A DNA stretch of 64,000 nucleotides, taken from contig CAUJFL010000092.1 of assembly GCA_963169165.1 (NCBI GenBank), positions 1 through 64,000 on the forward strand. The letters run 5' to 3'. The DNA comes from Myxococcota bacterium. GTDB taxonomy: Bacteria > Myxococcota_A > Polyangia > Polyangiales > Polyangiaceae. The notes beneath the pieces are model-generated. The model worked only from the letters and a program-made list of their open reading frames with translations. It was not told where the DNA came from and did not search any database. The position numbers and the translations under genes are program-made. Position 1 is the first letter of the stretch; each line of letters opens with the position of its first letter. This document shows, piece after piece, positions 9,423-17,836 of the stretch.

Positions 9423-9773
9423 TCACCCCGGCGGCCAACCGAGCTGGCGTCCGCCGAGGACGTGCAGGTGCAGGTGAAACACGCTCTGTCCGCCGTCGCG
9501 GCCGGTGTTGGCGACCACCCGGTAGCCGCCGTCGGACAGGCCGAGCTCGCGCGCCGCGCGCCGCGCTCCCTGCAGCAGCGCCAGGTGCAGCGCGCCGTGC
9601 TCGGGCGTCAGCTCGTCGAGCGAGGTCACGTGCGCCTTCGGGATCACGAGCGCGTGCACCGGCGCCTGCGGCGACAGATCGTGGAACGCGATCACGTCGT
9701 CGTCCTCGAACACGGTGCGCGCCGGGATCTCGTGCTGCGCGATGCGACAGAAGATGCAAGCGGGGGGCGACAT
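9423..9773 (-). CDS. HIT (histidine triad) family protein
   Basis: CIFCRIAQHEIPARTVFEDDDVIAFHDLSPQAPVHALVIPKAH ... QSVFHLHLHVLGGR (HxHxHxx motif). Start at internal ATG 9773. Confidence 0.92.
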   Translation of the reverse strand: MSPPACIFCRIAQHEIPARTVFEDDDVIAFHDLSPQAPVHALVIPKAHVTSLDELTPEHGALHLALLQGARRAARELGLSDGGYRVVANTGRDGGQSVFHLHLHVLGGRQLGWPPG

Positions 9774-9847
9774 GCGAACGCGAGTATACTCCGCGCCCGC
9801 CGCGAGGAGCCCGCGCGCGGCGCCGACCCGAAAGGACACTCTCCACC

Positions 9848-10597
9848 TTGGAATTCGTGAGCCCGACCTTGCCGCGCGATCTCTTCGGCTGGCACAGCCC
9901 CCGCCTCGGCATGCACATGCCCATCGCCCGCTACGGCGACTACGGCGACACGCTGCTGCTCTTCCCCACCGCGCAGGCCGACTACCTCGAGTACGAGCGG
10001 TTCTTCCTCATCAAGGTGCTCGAGCCGCTGATCTTCGCGGGGCGCCTCAACGTGTTCGCGATCGACAGCATCAACCGCCACGCCTGGATGAACGATCGCG
10101 TCTCGGCCCCCGAGAAGGTGCGCCGTCAGCAGCTCTACACGGGCTACGTCGAGGAGGAGGTCATGCCGCACATCCGGCGGGTCCTCGGCTCGAGCGACGC
10201 GCGCGTCGCGGTGTGCGGCGCGAGCTTCGGCGCGTTCCACGCGGCCAACCAGTTCTTCCGGCGGCCCGATCTGTTCCACACGCTGATCGCGATGAGCGGC
10301 TTCTTCGACGTCGAGGCCTACACCGACGGCTTCCGCTCGAGCGAGCTGTACTTCAACAACCCCGCCTGGTTCGTCCGCGGCATGCACGACACGTCCGCCT
10401 TCCGCGACAACCGCGTGCACCTCGTGACGGGCTCCGGCGAGTACGAGCGCCCCGACCTGTCGCGCCGCTTCTCGCGGCTGCTGTGGGACAAGGGGATCTG
10501 GAACGATCTCGACGTCTGGGGCCCCGACATGCGGCACGACTGGCCGACCTGGCGCGAGATGCTGCCGTACTACATCGAGCACAAGCTCGGCTGGTGA
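9848..10597 (+). CDS. Alpha/beta-hydrolase, putative esterase
   Basis: CGASFGAFHA nucleophile elbow (GxSxG); SGEYERPD; MRHDWPTWREMLPYYIEHKLGW. TTG start at 9848 preceded by aaaggacac SD-like sequence. Confidence 0.8.
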   Translation: MEFVSPTLPRDLFGWHSPRLGMHMPIARYGDYGDTLLLFPTAQADYLEYERFFLIKVLEPLIFAGRLNVFAIDSINRHAWMNDRVSAPEKVRRQQLYTGYVEEEVMPHIRRVLGSSDARVAVCGASFGAFHAANQFFRRPDLFHTLIAMSGFFDVEAYTDGFRSSELYFNNPAWFVRGMHDTSAFRDNRVHLVTGSGEYERPDLSRRFSRLLWDKGIWNDLDVWGPDMRHDWPTWREMLPYYIEHKLGW

Positions 10598-11451
10598 GCG
10601 CGCGCGGCGAGCATCGCCTGTTTCACGGCGACGCGCTCGACCTCGCGGCCAGGCTGGGCGCGAGGCGGTTTCGCCTGATCTACCTCGATCCGCCGTACGG
10701 GGTCGGCACTTCGCACCGCGCGCGCGCGAAGAAGGGCGCGCGCGCGGACGGCGAGCTCGCCTACTTCGACGGCGGTGATCGCGACGCGCTGCTCGCGATG
10801 CTCCGGCCGCGCCTCGAGGTGCTCCGCGGCCTGCTCGTCGACGACGGCACGCTGTGGCTGCACCTCGACCAGCGCGCCGTACACGAGGCCAAGGTGCTGT
10901 GCGAGGCGGTGTTCGGGCGACGGGCGTTCCTCGGGGAGATCATCTGGATGCCGGGCAACGGCGCGCGCTCCGGGTTCCCGATGACCCACCAGACGCTGCT
11001 GGTGTTCGCGGCGAGCGACGCCCGGCGCGCGCTGTACCGCGGCGACGATCCCGCCCTGCGCGAGCCTTACGCCGCGACGAGCCAGCAGATGCACTTTCGC
11101 GGCCTCGACGAGGACGGCCGCCGGTTCCGCGAGCGCACGATCGCGGGCAAGACCTATCGCTACTACGCCGACGTCGGGCGTCGCCGCGGCAGCGTGTGGG
11201 CCGACCTGCCCGCGATGCTGGCCAACACGCCGCTCCGCGCCGAGGCCACTGGCTACCCCACGCAGAAGCCCATCGCGCTGCTCGACCGGATCGTGCGCGC
11301 GTCGACCGAGGAGGGAGACTGGGTCCTCGATCCGATGTGCGGCTCCGGCACGACGATCGAGGCGGCCGTCCGCGCGGGGCGGCACGCGGTCGGCAACGAC
11401 AGCGGCGAGCTCGCGCACCGCATCGCGACCGAGCGGCTCGCGAGGCTCTGA
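10594..11451 (+). CDS. DNA methyltransferase, beta-class (N6-adenine or N4-cytosine)
   Basis: DPPYGVG motif IV precedes DPMCGSGTT motif I; GYPTQKPIALLDRIV. GTG start overlaps previous stop by 4 nt. Confidence 0.9.
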   Translation: MSARGEHRLFHGDALDLAARLGARRFRLIYLDPPYGVGTSHRARAKKGARADGELAYFDGGDRDALLAMLRPRLEVLRGLLVDDGTLWLHLDQRAVHEAKVLCEAVFGRRAFLGEIIWMPGNGARSGFPMTHQTLLVFAASDARRALYRGDDPALREPYAATSQQMHFRGLDEDGRRFRERTIAGKTYRYYADVGRRRGSVWADLPAMLANTPLRAEATGYPTQKPIALLDRIVRASTEEGDWVLDPMCGSGTTIEAAVRAGRHAVGNDSGELAHRIATERLARL

Positions 11452-11497
11452 CCGCATCCGCGCGAAGAATCGCCGGCTTTCGTGCTACAGCGACGCG

Positions 11498-12367
11498 ATG
11501 CGCTTCTCTGCTTGTTCGATCGTCGCCGTGCTCTCCTCAGTCCTCGCGCTGCCCCTCGCGTGCGGCGGCTCGGACCCGTCGTCGACCGACGACTCGAGCT
11601 CCTCGAGCGCGGGCAAGAGCGGGGCGGCAGGAGCGAGCGCCGGAGCAGCAGGCGCGAGCGCGGGCAAGGCCGGGGCGGCGGGCGCGAGCGCGGGCGCGGC
11701 GGGAGCGAGCGCGGGCAAGGCCGGGGCGGCGGGAGCGAGCGCGGGCGCGGCGGGAGCGAGCGCGGGCAAGGCCGGGGCGGCGGGCGCGAGCGCGGGCGCA
11801 GCAGGCGCGGGCGCCGGAGCGGCGGGCGCGAGCGCGGGCGCCGCGGGAGCGAGCGGCGGAGCGGCAGGAGCGAGCGCGGGCGGCGCGAGCGGCGCCGCGG
11901 GAGCCTCCGACGCGAAGTGTACGCCGTCGACGCCGTGCCAATCCCCCAGCGAGTTCTGCAACTACTCGGACAACCTCTGCGGCGCGACCATGTACGTCGG
12001 CCACTGCAAGGCGCGCCCCGTGGGCTGCAGCGCCGTCTACAGCCCGGTCTGCGGCTGCGACGGCAAGGTCTACCCCAACAGCTGCAGCGCCAACGCGCTC
12101 GGCTTCGATCTCGCCAACGAGGGCGCCTGCGCGCCACCGGACGCGAAGCTCTTCGCGTGCGGACCCTATTTCTGCGACAAGGCGACCGAGTACTGCGAGA
12201 AGATCGGCGATCTTCCCAGCATCGCCGACTCGTACGAGTGCAAGTCGCTCCCGCCGGTCTGCAAGGGCGTCGCGAGCTGCGACTGCCTCGACAAGACGAT
12301 CTGCGGCACACAAGAGTGCGTGGAGACGCCCGACGGCGGCCACCGCACCGTCTGCCCGGGCCCCTGA
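11498..12367 (+). CDS. Lipoprotein with Gly/Ala/Ser repeat linker and Kazal-type protease-inhibitor domain
   Basis: Lipobox LPLACGG; CKARPVGCSAVYSPVCGCDGKVYPNSCSANALGFDLANEGAC matches Kazal pattern. Confidence 0.85.
   Translation: MRFSACSIVAVLSSVLALPLACGGSDPSSTDDSSSSSAGKSGAAGASAGAAGASAGKAGAAGASAGAAGASAGKAGAAGASAGAAGASAGKAGAAGASAGAAGAGAGAAGASAGAAGASGGAAGASAGGASGAAGASDAKCTPSTPCQSPSEFCNYSDNLCGATMYVGHCKARPVGCSAVYSPVCGCDGKVYPNSCSANALGFDLANEGACAPPDAKLFACGPYFCDKATEYCEKIGDLPSIADSYECKSLPPVCKGVASCDCLDKTICGTQECVETPDGGHRTVCPGP
11612..11815. repeat. Tandem repeat, 51-nt period (17 aa), about 4 copies
   Basis: Encodes GK(S/A)GAAGASAGAAGA(S/G)A x4 within the Kazal lipoprotein. Confidence 0.85.
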
Positions 12368-12423
12368 GCGCCGGGCAAATGCTCGCCCGGTAGGCCGAGT
12401 TGTGGCATAGGCGGCCCCTTGCC

Positions 12424-13086
12424 ATGGCCAGCGAAGAAGCGCTTACGCCCTCGACCGACTCGACCCCGCCGGAGCCGGCCCCCGCCGCCAAGAAGGGCCT
12501 GAGCAGGCGCCTCTACGACTATTGCTTGAAGTGGGCCGGCACCCCGTACGCGATGCCCGCGCTCTGCGTGATGAGCTTCGCCGAGGCGTCGTTCTTCCCG
12601 TTGCCGCCCGACGCGCTGCTCCTGCCGATGTGCTTCGCCAAGCCGAAGCGCAGCTTCGTGTACGCGACCGCGTGCACGCTCGCGAGCGTGATAGGCGGCA
12701 TGCTCGGCTACTACATCGGGCACGCGCTCTGGGAGCAGGCGGGCCTGTCGCACTGGTTCATCCCGCGCATCTTCTCTCAGGCGGCCTTCGACAAGGTGAA
12801 GGCGATGTACGTCGGCAACGCCTTCGTGATCATCGCGCTGAAGGGCCTCACGCCCATCCCCTTCAAGATCGTGACGATCACCGCGGGCGTCGCCAAGATC
12901 CCGTTCGGCGAGTTCGTCGCGGCGTCGATCGTGTGCCGCGGCATCCGCTTCTACGCCGAGGCCACGCTCATCTATTTCTTCGGCGAGAAGGTGCGTCCCA
13001 TCGTCGAGAAGTACCTGACCCCGCTGATGCTCGCGGCGTTCGTGCTGCTCGTCGGCGGCTTCGTCCTGATCAAGCTCTACAAGTGA
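12424..13086 (+). CDS. DedA/VTT-domain membrane protein (YqaA-like)
   Basis: FAEASFFPLPPDALLLPMC; SVIGGMLGYYIGHALW; GLTPIPFKIVTITAGVAKIPFGEFVAAS. Start at ATG 12424. Confidence 0.88.
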   Translation: MASEEALTPSTDSTPPEPAPAAKKGLSRRLYDYCLKWAGTPYAMPALCVMSFAEASFFPLPPDALLLPMCFAKPKRSFVYATACTLASVIGGMLGYYIGHALWEQAGLSHWFIPRIFSQAAFDKVKAMYVGNAFVIIALKGLTPIPFKIVTITAGVAKIPFGEFVAASIVCRGIRFYAEATLIYFFGEKVRPIVEKYLTPLMLAAFVLLVGGFVLIKLYK

Positions 13087-13092
13087 GGTGAC

Positions 13093-14463
13093 GTGCCGCC
13101 GATGAGGCTCCGCGACGACTCGTTCCTCGAGGCCACGGTCGTCGGGCCGGGCCGCATCGAGGTGCTCACCGGCTCGCTCGCGGTCGAGGCCGATCCGAAG
13201 CGTCGCGTCGAGGTCGGCGCCGAGGCGCTGCTCGTCGGGCGGCACGGCTCGTGTCAGCTCGTGGTCGACGATCGGCGCGTCTCGTCCGTGCACGCCGAGG
13301 TCGTCGCGACCGAGCGCGGCGTGCGGCTGCGCGATCTCTCGAGCAAGAACGGCACGTTCATCCAGGGCGTGCGCGTCGGCGAGGTGTTCCTCACGCACAG
13401 GGCGCGCATCAAGCTCGGCGAGACGACCCTCGCCTTCGAGCCGTCGAAGGGCCCGCGCGCCGTCGAGGAGGTCTCGTCGTTCGGTCCGCTGGTCGGCCAG
13501 AGCCACGAGATGCGCGCGCTCTTCGGTCGCCTGCGCCGCATCGCCGCCACCGAGCTGACGGTCCTCGTCGGCGGCGAGACCGGCACCGGAAAAGAGCTGC
13601 TGGCGCGCGCGATCCACCTCGGGAGCCCCCGCGCGAAGGGGCCGTTCGTCGTCGTCGACTGCGGCAGCATCCCGCAGACGCTGGCCGAGGCGACGCTGTT
13701 CGGTCACGAGAAGGGCGCGTTCACCGGCGCGACCGAGCGGCGCGCGTCGCCGTTCGTCGAGGCCGACGGCGGCACGATCTTCCTCGACGAGCTCGGCGAG
13801 CTGCCGGTCGACCTTCAACCGAAGCTGCTGCGCGCGCTCGCCGAGCGGCGCATCAAGCCCGTCGGCAGCAACACCTACCGCCCGGTCGACGTGCGGGTCG
13901 TGGCGGCCACGCGGCGCGATCTCGTCCGCGAGGTCAACGACGGCGTCTTCCGCAGCGATCTGTTCTTTCGCGTCGCCGAGGTGCGCGTCGATCTGCCGCC
14001 GCTGCGCGCCCGCCTCGACGACATCCCCGCGCTCGTCCGCCGCCTGCTCGCCGATCTCGGCGCCGAGAGCGCGTTCTCGCGCGTGACCGACGAGTCGCTG
14101 TCGCGCCTGCGTCGCCACGACTGGCCGGGCAACGTGCGGGAGCTGCGCAGCGCCGTCGCGGTGACGCTCGCGCTGACCGATCCCGGCGAGCCCCTCGAGA
14201 TCTCGCCGAGCTCCGGCGGCCTCGCCGAGCTCGCCCCCAGCCGCGCCGAGGCGTCGTCGCCGTCCGACCCGCAGTCGCCCGCGGCGTTCAAGGACGCGAA
14301 GCAGGCCGCGCTCGCCGGCTTCGAGCGCGACTATTTCATGCGGCTCTCCGACGCGTGTCAGGGCAACGTCTCCGAGATGGCCCGGCGATCGGGGCTCGAG
14401 CGCGCGCACGTTCGGATGTACCTGCGGCGCCACGAGCTCGCCGACCGGTCGAGGGGCTCATGA
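13093..14463 (+). CDS. FHA-domain sigma-54-dependent transcriptional activator
   Basis: FHA: LLVGRHGSCQLVVDDRRVSSVHAEV...DLSSKNGTFIQGVRV; AAA+: GETGTGKELLARAIH, GAFTGA, GGTIFLDELGELP; C-terminal Fis-type HTH. Confidence 0.93.
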   Translation: MPPMRLRDDSFLEATVVGPGRIEVLTGSLAVEADPKRRVEVGAEALLVGRHGSCQLVVDDRRVSSVHAEVVATERGVRLRDLSSKNGTFIQGVRVGEVFLTHRARIKLGETTLAFEPSKGPRAVEEVSSFGPLVGQSHEMRALFGRLRRIAATELTVLVGGETGTGKELLARAIHLGSPRAKGPFVVVDCGSIPQTLAEATLFGHEKGAFTGATERRASPFVEADGGTIFLDELGELPVDLQPKLLRALAERRIKPVGSNTYRPVDVRVVAATRRDLVREVNDGVFRSDLFFRVAEVRVDLPPLRARLDDIPALVRRLLADLGAESAFSRVTDESLSRLRRHDWPGNVRELRSAVAVTLALTDPGEPLEISPSSGGLAELAPSRAEASSPSDPQSPAAFKDAKQAALAGFERDYFMRLSDACQGNVSEMARRSGLERAHVRMYLRRHELADRSRGS

Positions 14464-15821
14464 GGCGCGGCGTGTTTGGTTTGTTCTTGTTGCTCGCGGC
14501 GTGCGTCGAGCCGTCTCCGAAGCGTCGGCAAGGGGTGCCGCCGAACCTCGCCCGCTACGTCACCGACGTGCCGCCCGAGCCAGCGCACCGGCTCGACTAC
14601 CATTTCGACGGCAAGATCCGCCTGTTCGGCTATCGGCTCGACCCCGAGGGACCGGTGCAGCCCGGCCAGCAGGTGAAGCTCACGCTGTACTGGCAGGCGA
14701 TGGAGCGCATCGAGCCGGGCTTCTCGCTGTTCACGCACCTCGGCGACGCGCGCGGGCACCGCTACCCGACGGGGAACTTCGACAACGTCGGGCCGCTGCG
14801 CGAGCCGTCTCGCGGCGGGCAGGCGCTCCCGCCCGGCGACTGGGTGCGTGGCAAGGTCTACGTCGACGAGCAGCCGCTGATCATCCCGCGCGAGGCGGCG
14901 GGCGAGGTGCAGATCACGACGGGCATCTGGAGGGGCGACGTGCGCAAGCCGATCACGACCGGCGCGGGCGACGCCGAGAGCCGCGCGCTCGTCGCCACGC
15001 TGAAGGTGGGCGCCTCCGAGGCGGCGCAGCCGCGCGACGGCGCGGTCCCCACGCTGCGCGTCCCACGCCTGGCGCCCGGCGTCGCGGCGCCCAGGATCGA
15101 CGGCAAGCTCGACGACGAGGCGTGGCGCCACGCCGCGCGCACGGGCCCGTTCGTCGACGTCGGGAGCGGGCGCGCGGCCTCGGCGCTCGGGGTCGACGGC
15201 TCGGCGCGCATCACCTGGGACGACAGGCGCGTGTTCTTCGCGTTCGAGGTCACCGACAAGAAGCTGCTGGGCGGCCTCTCGCCGGCCGAGCTCAAATCAA
15301 TCGATCCTCACGTCTGGGAGAAGGAGTGCGTCGAGCTGATGCTCGATCCCGACGGCGACGGCGACAACCTCGACTACTACGAGGTGCAGATCTCGACGCA
15401 GAACGCCGCGTTCGACTCGCAGTTCGACGGCTACAACCTGCCGCGCGGCGGGCCGGAGGGGCCGTTCGGCCACCAGGAGTGGTCGTCGCAGCGCGAGAGC
15501 GCCGTCGCCGTCTCCGGCACGCTGGACGACGACGCCGACGAGGACCAGGGCTACACGGTCGAGCTGGCCATCCCGTGGGCCGCCTTCACGAAGGCACGGC
15601 AGGCGCCGCCTCGGTCCGGCGACGTCTGGCGGGTCAACCTCTACGCGATGAAGCGCAACGGGGGCGTCGCGTGGTCGCCGATCCTCGGACAGGGCAATTT
15701 TCACCGCGCTTCGCGCTTCGGGAGGCTCGTGTGGACCTCCGAGCCGCCCCCGTCCCCGTCGGCGTCGTCGGCCGCGTCGTCGTCGCCCCGAACCGGGACG
15801 TTCCCGCCTGGGCCGCCCTGA
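14460..15821 (+). CDS. Lipoprotein with CBM9/DOMON-like domain
   Basis: MRRGVFGLFLLLAACVEP lipobox; IDGKLDDEAWRHAARTGPFVDV...ITWDDRRVFFAFEVTDKK...ECVELMLDPDGDGDNLDYYEVQIS typical of CBM9-like sequences. Confidence 0.8.
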   Translation: MRRGVFGLFLLLAACVEPSPKRRQGVPPNLARYVTDVPPEPAHRLDYHFDGKIRLFGYRLDPEGPVQPGQQVKLTLYWQAMERIEPGFSLFTHLGDARGHRYPTGNFDNVGPLREPSRGGQALPPGDWVRGKVYVDEQPLIIPREAAGEVQITTGIWRGDVRKPITTGAGDAESRALVATLKVGASEAAQPRDGAVPTLRVPRLAPGVAAPRIDGKLDDEAWRHAARTGPFVDVGSGRAASALGVDGSARITWDDRRVFFAFEVTDKKLLGGLSPAELKSIDPHVWEKECVELMLDPDGDGDNLDYYEVQISTQNAAFDSQFDGYNLPRGGPEGPFGHQEWSSQRESAVAVSGTLDDDADEDQGYTVELAIPWAAFTKARQAPPRSGDVWRVNLYAMKRNGGVAWSPILGQGNFHRASRFGRLVWTSEPPPSPSASSAASSSPRTGTFPPGPP

Positions 15822-15854
15822 GCCAAGCCCTGCGCGCGCGGCGGCTCGCGGGAC

Positions 15855-16835
15855 GTGCTAGCTTCGCCGACGATGCAATCCGCCGTGGCCTCGGTCCACG
15901 AGCCTCTCCCGATCATCGGCCGCCTGCGCGCGGCGGTAGAGGGCGCCCTCGAGGGAAAGCCAGACGTCGTCGAGCTGGCGCTGGTCGCGCTGCTGGCGGG
16001 CGGCCACGTGCTGCTCGAGGACGTGCCCGGCGTCGGCAAGACCACCCTGGCCCGCGCGCTCGCGAAGGCGATGGGCTGCGATCTGAAGCGCGTGCAGTTC
16101 ACGAGCGATCTGCTCCCGAGCGACATCCTGGGCGTGTCGGTGTTCGATCAGCGCGTCGGCGAGTTCACCCTGCGCCAGGGGCCGATCTTCAGCAACGTGC
16201 TGCTCGCCGACGAGATCAACCGCGCGAGCCCGCGCACGCAGTCGGCGCTGCTCGAGGCCATGAACGACGGGCAGGTGAGCCTCGACGGCCAGACCATCCC
16301 GCTGCCGCACCCGTTCTTCGTCATCGCCACCCAGAACCCCGAGGACTTCGCCGGCACGTTCCCGCTGCCCGAGTCCCAGCTCGACAGGTTCATGGTGCGC
16401 CTCAAGATCGGCTACCCGCCGCCCGCCGTCGAGCTGCGCCTGTTGCTGGACCGCGACCCCGATCGCGCCGCCGACGTGCCCGCGGTGCTCGACGCCGGCT
16501 CGCTCGTCGCGCTGCAGCGCCAGGCAGAGCGCGTGGCCGTCGATCCCGCGCTGGGTCACTATCTGCAGGCCGTGCTGCAGGCGACGCGCAGCTGCACCGC
16601 GCTCAGCCTGGGCGCGTCGACGCGCGCCGGGATGAGCCTCGCGCGCGCGGCCCGATCCCGCGCGCTCCTGCGCGGGCGCTCGTTCCTCATCGCCGACGAC
16701 ATCCACGAGCTGGCCGTGCCGGTGCTCGCGCACCGCGTGAGGCTCGCGGCCCACGCCGAGGGGTACATGCCGTCGCGCGACGAGGCGGAGGGCGCCGTGC
16801 ACGACGTCGTCGCGCGCGTCCCCGTCCCGCTGTGA
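15855..16835 (+). CDS. MoxR family AAA ATPase
   Basis: [92 protein letters not shown] at 15873 is an alternative start. Confidence 0.95.
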   Translation: MLASPTMQSAVASVHEPLPIIGRLRAAVEGALEGKPDVVELALVALLAGGHVLLEDVPGVGKTTLARALAKAMGCDLKRVQFTSDLLPSDILGVSVFDQRVGEFTLRQGPIFSNVLLADEINRASPRTQSALLEAMNDGQVSLDGQTIPLPHPFFVIATQNPEDFAGTFPLPESQLDRFMVRLKIGYPPPAVELRLLLDRDPDRAADVPAVLDAGSLVALQRQAERVAVDPALGHYLQAVLQATRSCTALSLGASTRAGMSLARAARSRALLRGRSFLIADDIHELAVPVLAHRVRLAAHAEGYMPSRDEAEGAVHDVVARVPVPL

Positions 16836-17836
16836 CGGCGTGGCGGCGAGCCTGGACGCGGCTCGCGACGCTGAAGATGCCCCGGCGGCTGCGCCTCACG
16901 CGCGAGGGCAAGCTCTTCGTCGGCATCACGTTCGGCGTCGGCTTGGCCGCGATCAACACGGGCAACAACCTGCTCTACCTGCTGCTCGGCATGCTGCTGT
17001 CGTTGATCGTGATAAGCGGCGTGATGAGCGAGATCTCGCTGCGCGGGCTCACCGTCGTGCGCCGCCTCCCCACCCGCGCCCAGGTGTCGCGGGCGCACCT
17101 CGTCGAGATCGAGGTCAGCAACTCGAAGAAGCGCGTCCCGTCCTACGCGATCGAGGTCGAGGATCTCCGCGAGGGGCAGCCGGCCGACAAGCGCTGCTTC
17201 TTCTTGAAGATCAGCCCCAGCTCCGCGCAGGTCGCGGCCTACCGCCGGACGCCCCAGCGCCGCGGGCGAGACCACCACGTCGGGTTCCGCGTCGCCACCC
17301 GCTTCCCGTTCGGATTGTTCGAAAAATCTCGAGAGATCACCAGCGAGGGCGATCTCGTCATCTACCCCGCCGTCGATCCGGTGCGCCTCGGCCCCGACAG
17401 GGGCGGCGCCCGTCGGTTCGGCGGCGGCGCGATCGGTCGTGGCGCGGGCGACGAGATCGCGGGGGTCCGGCCCGGCCGCGCCGACGAGGATCCGCGCGAC
17501 ATCTACTGGCGCAAGAGCACGGTCCCCGGTCAGCTGGTGATGCGCGAGCGCGCGCGAGAGACGAGCCCCGACGTCAGCTTGACGCTCGACGTGCTCGAGC
17601 CCGAGTCGCCGCCAGAGGACTGGCCCGCGCGCTTCGAGCGGCACGTGCGGGACACGGCGTCGCGGGCGGTCGCGCACGTGCGGCGCGGCGACCGCGTGAC
17701 CATCTCGACGACCGCGGGGCAGCGTGTCCGCGCCGAGCGCGCGTCGGGCACCGATCCGCTGCTGCGCTTCCTGGCGCTGGTGGAGCCCGCGAAGGCGCGC
17801 CCGGAGGGACCGCGACGGGTCGCGAGGAGCGCGTGA
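16832..17836 (+). CDS. DUF58 domain-containing protein
   Basis: N-terminal TM pair and [33 protein letters not shown] (DUF58 core). GTG start coupled to moxR stop. Confidence 0.87.
   Translation: MTAWRRAWTRLATLKMPRRLRLTREGKLFVGITFGVGLAAINTGNNLLYLLLGMLLSLIVISGVMSEISLRGLTVVRRLPTRAQVSRAHLVEIEVSNSKKRVPSYAIEVEDLREGQPADKRCFFLKISPSSAQVAAYRRTPQRRGRDHHVGFRVATRFPFGLFEKSREITSEGDLVIYPAVDPVRLGPDRGGARRFGGGAIGRGAGDEIAGVRPGRADEDPRDIYWRKSTVPGQLVMRERARETSPDVSLTLDVLEPESPPEDWPARFERHVRDTASRAVAHVRRGDRVTISTTAGQRVRAERASGTDPLLRFLALVEPAKARPEGPRRVARSA

Noticed and set aside
12404-12424. tggcat...ttgcc upstream of the DedA gene as a sigma-54 promoter
   Set aside because: GG-to-GC spacing is about 15 nt rather than the required 10 nt.
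12166-14433. 755-aa minus-strand ORF opposite DedA and FHA-sigma54 genes
   Set aside because: Antisense GC-frame artefact; the plus-strand genes have clear domains.
14501-17836. 1111-aa plus-strand ORF
   Set aside because: The 3' part is the DUF58 gene; the upstream two thirds is an alternative frame of the CBM9-like and moxR genes.
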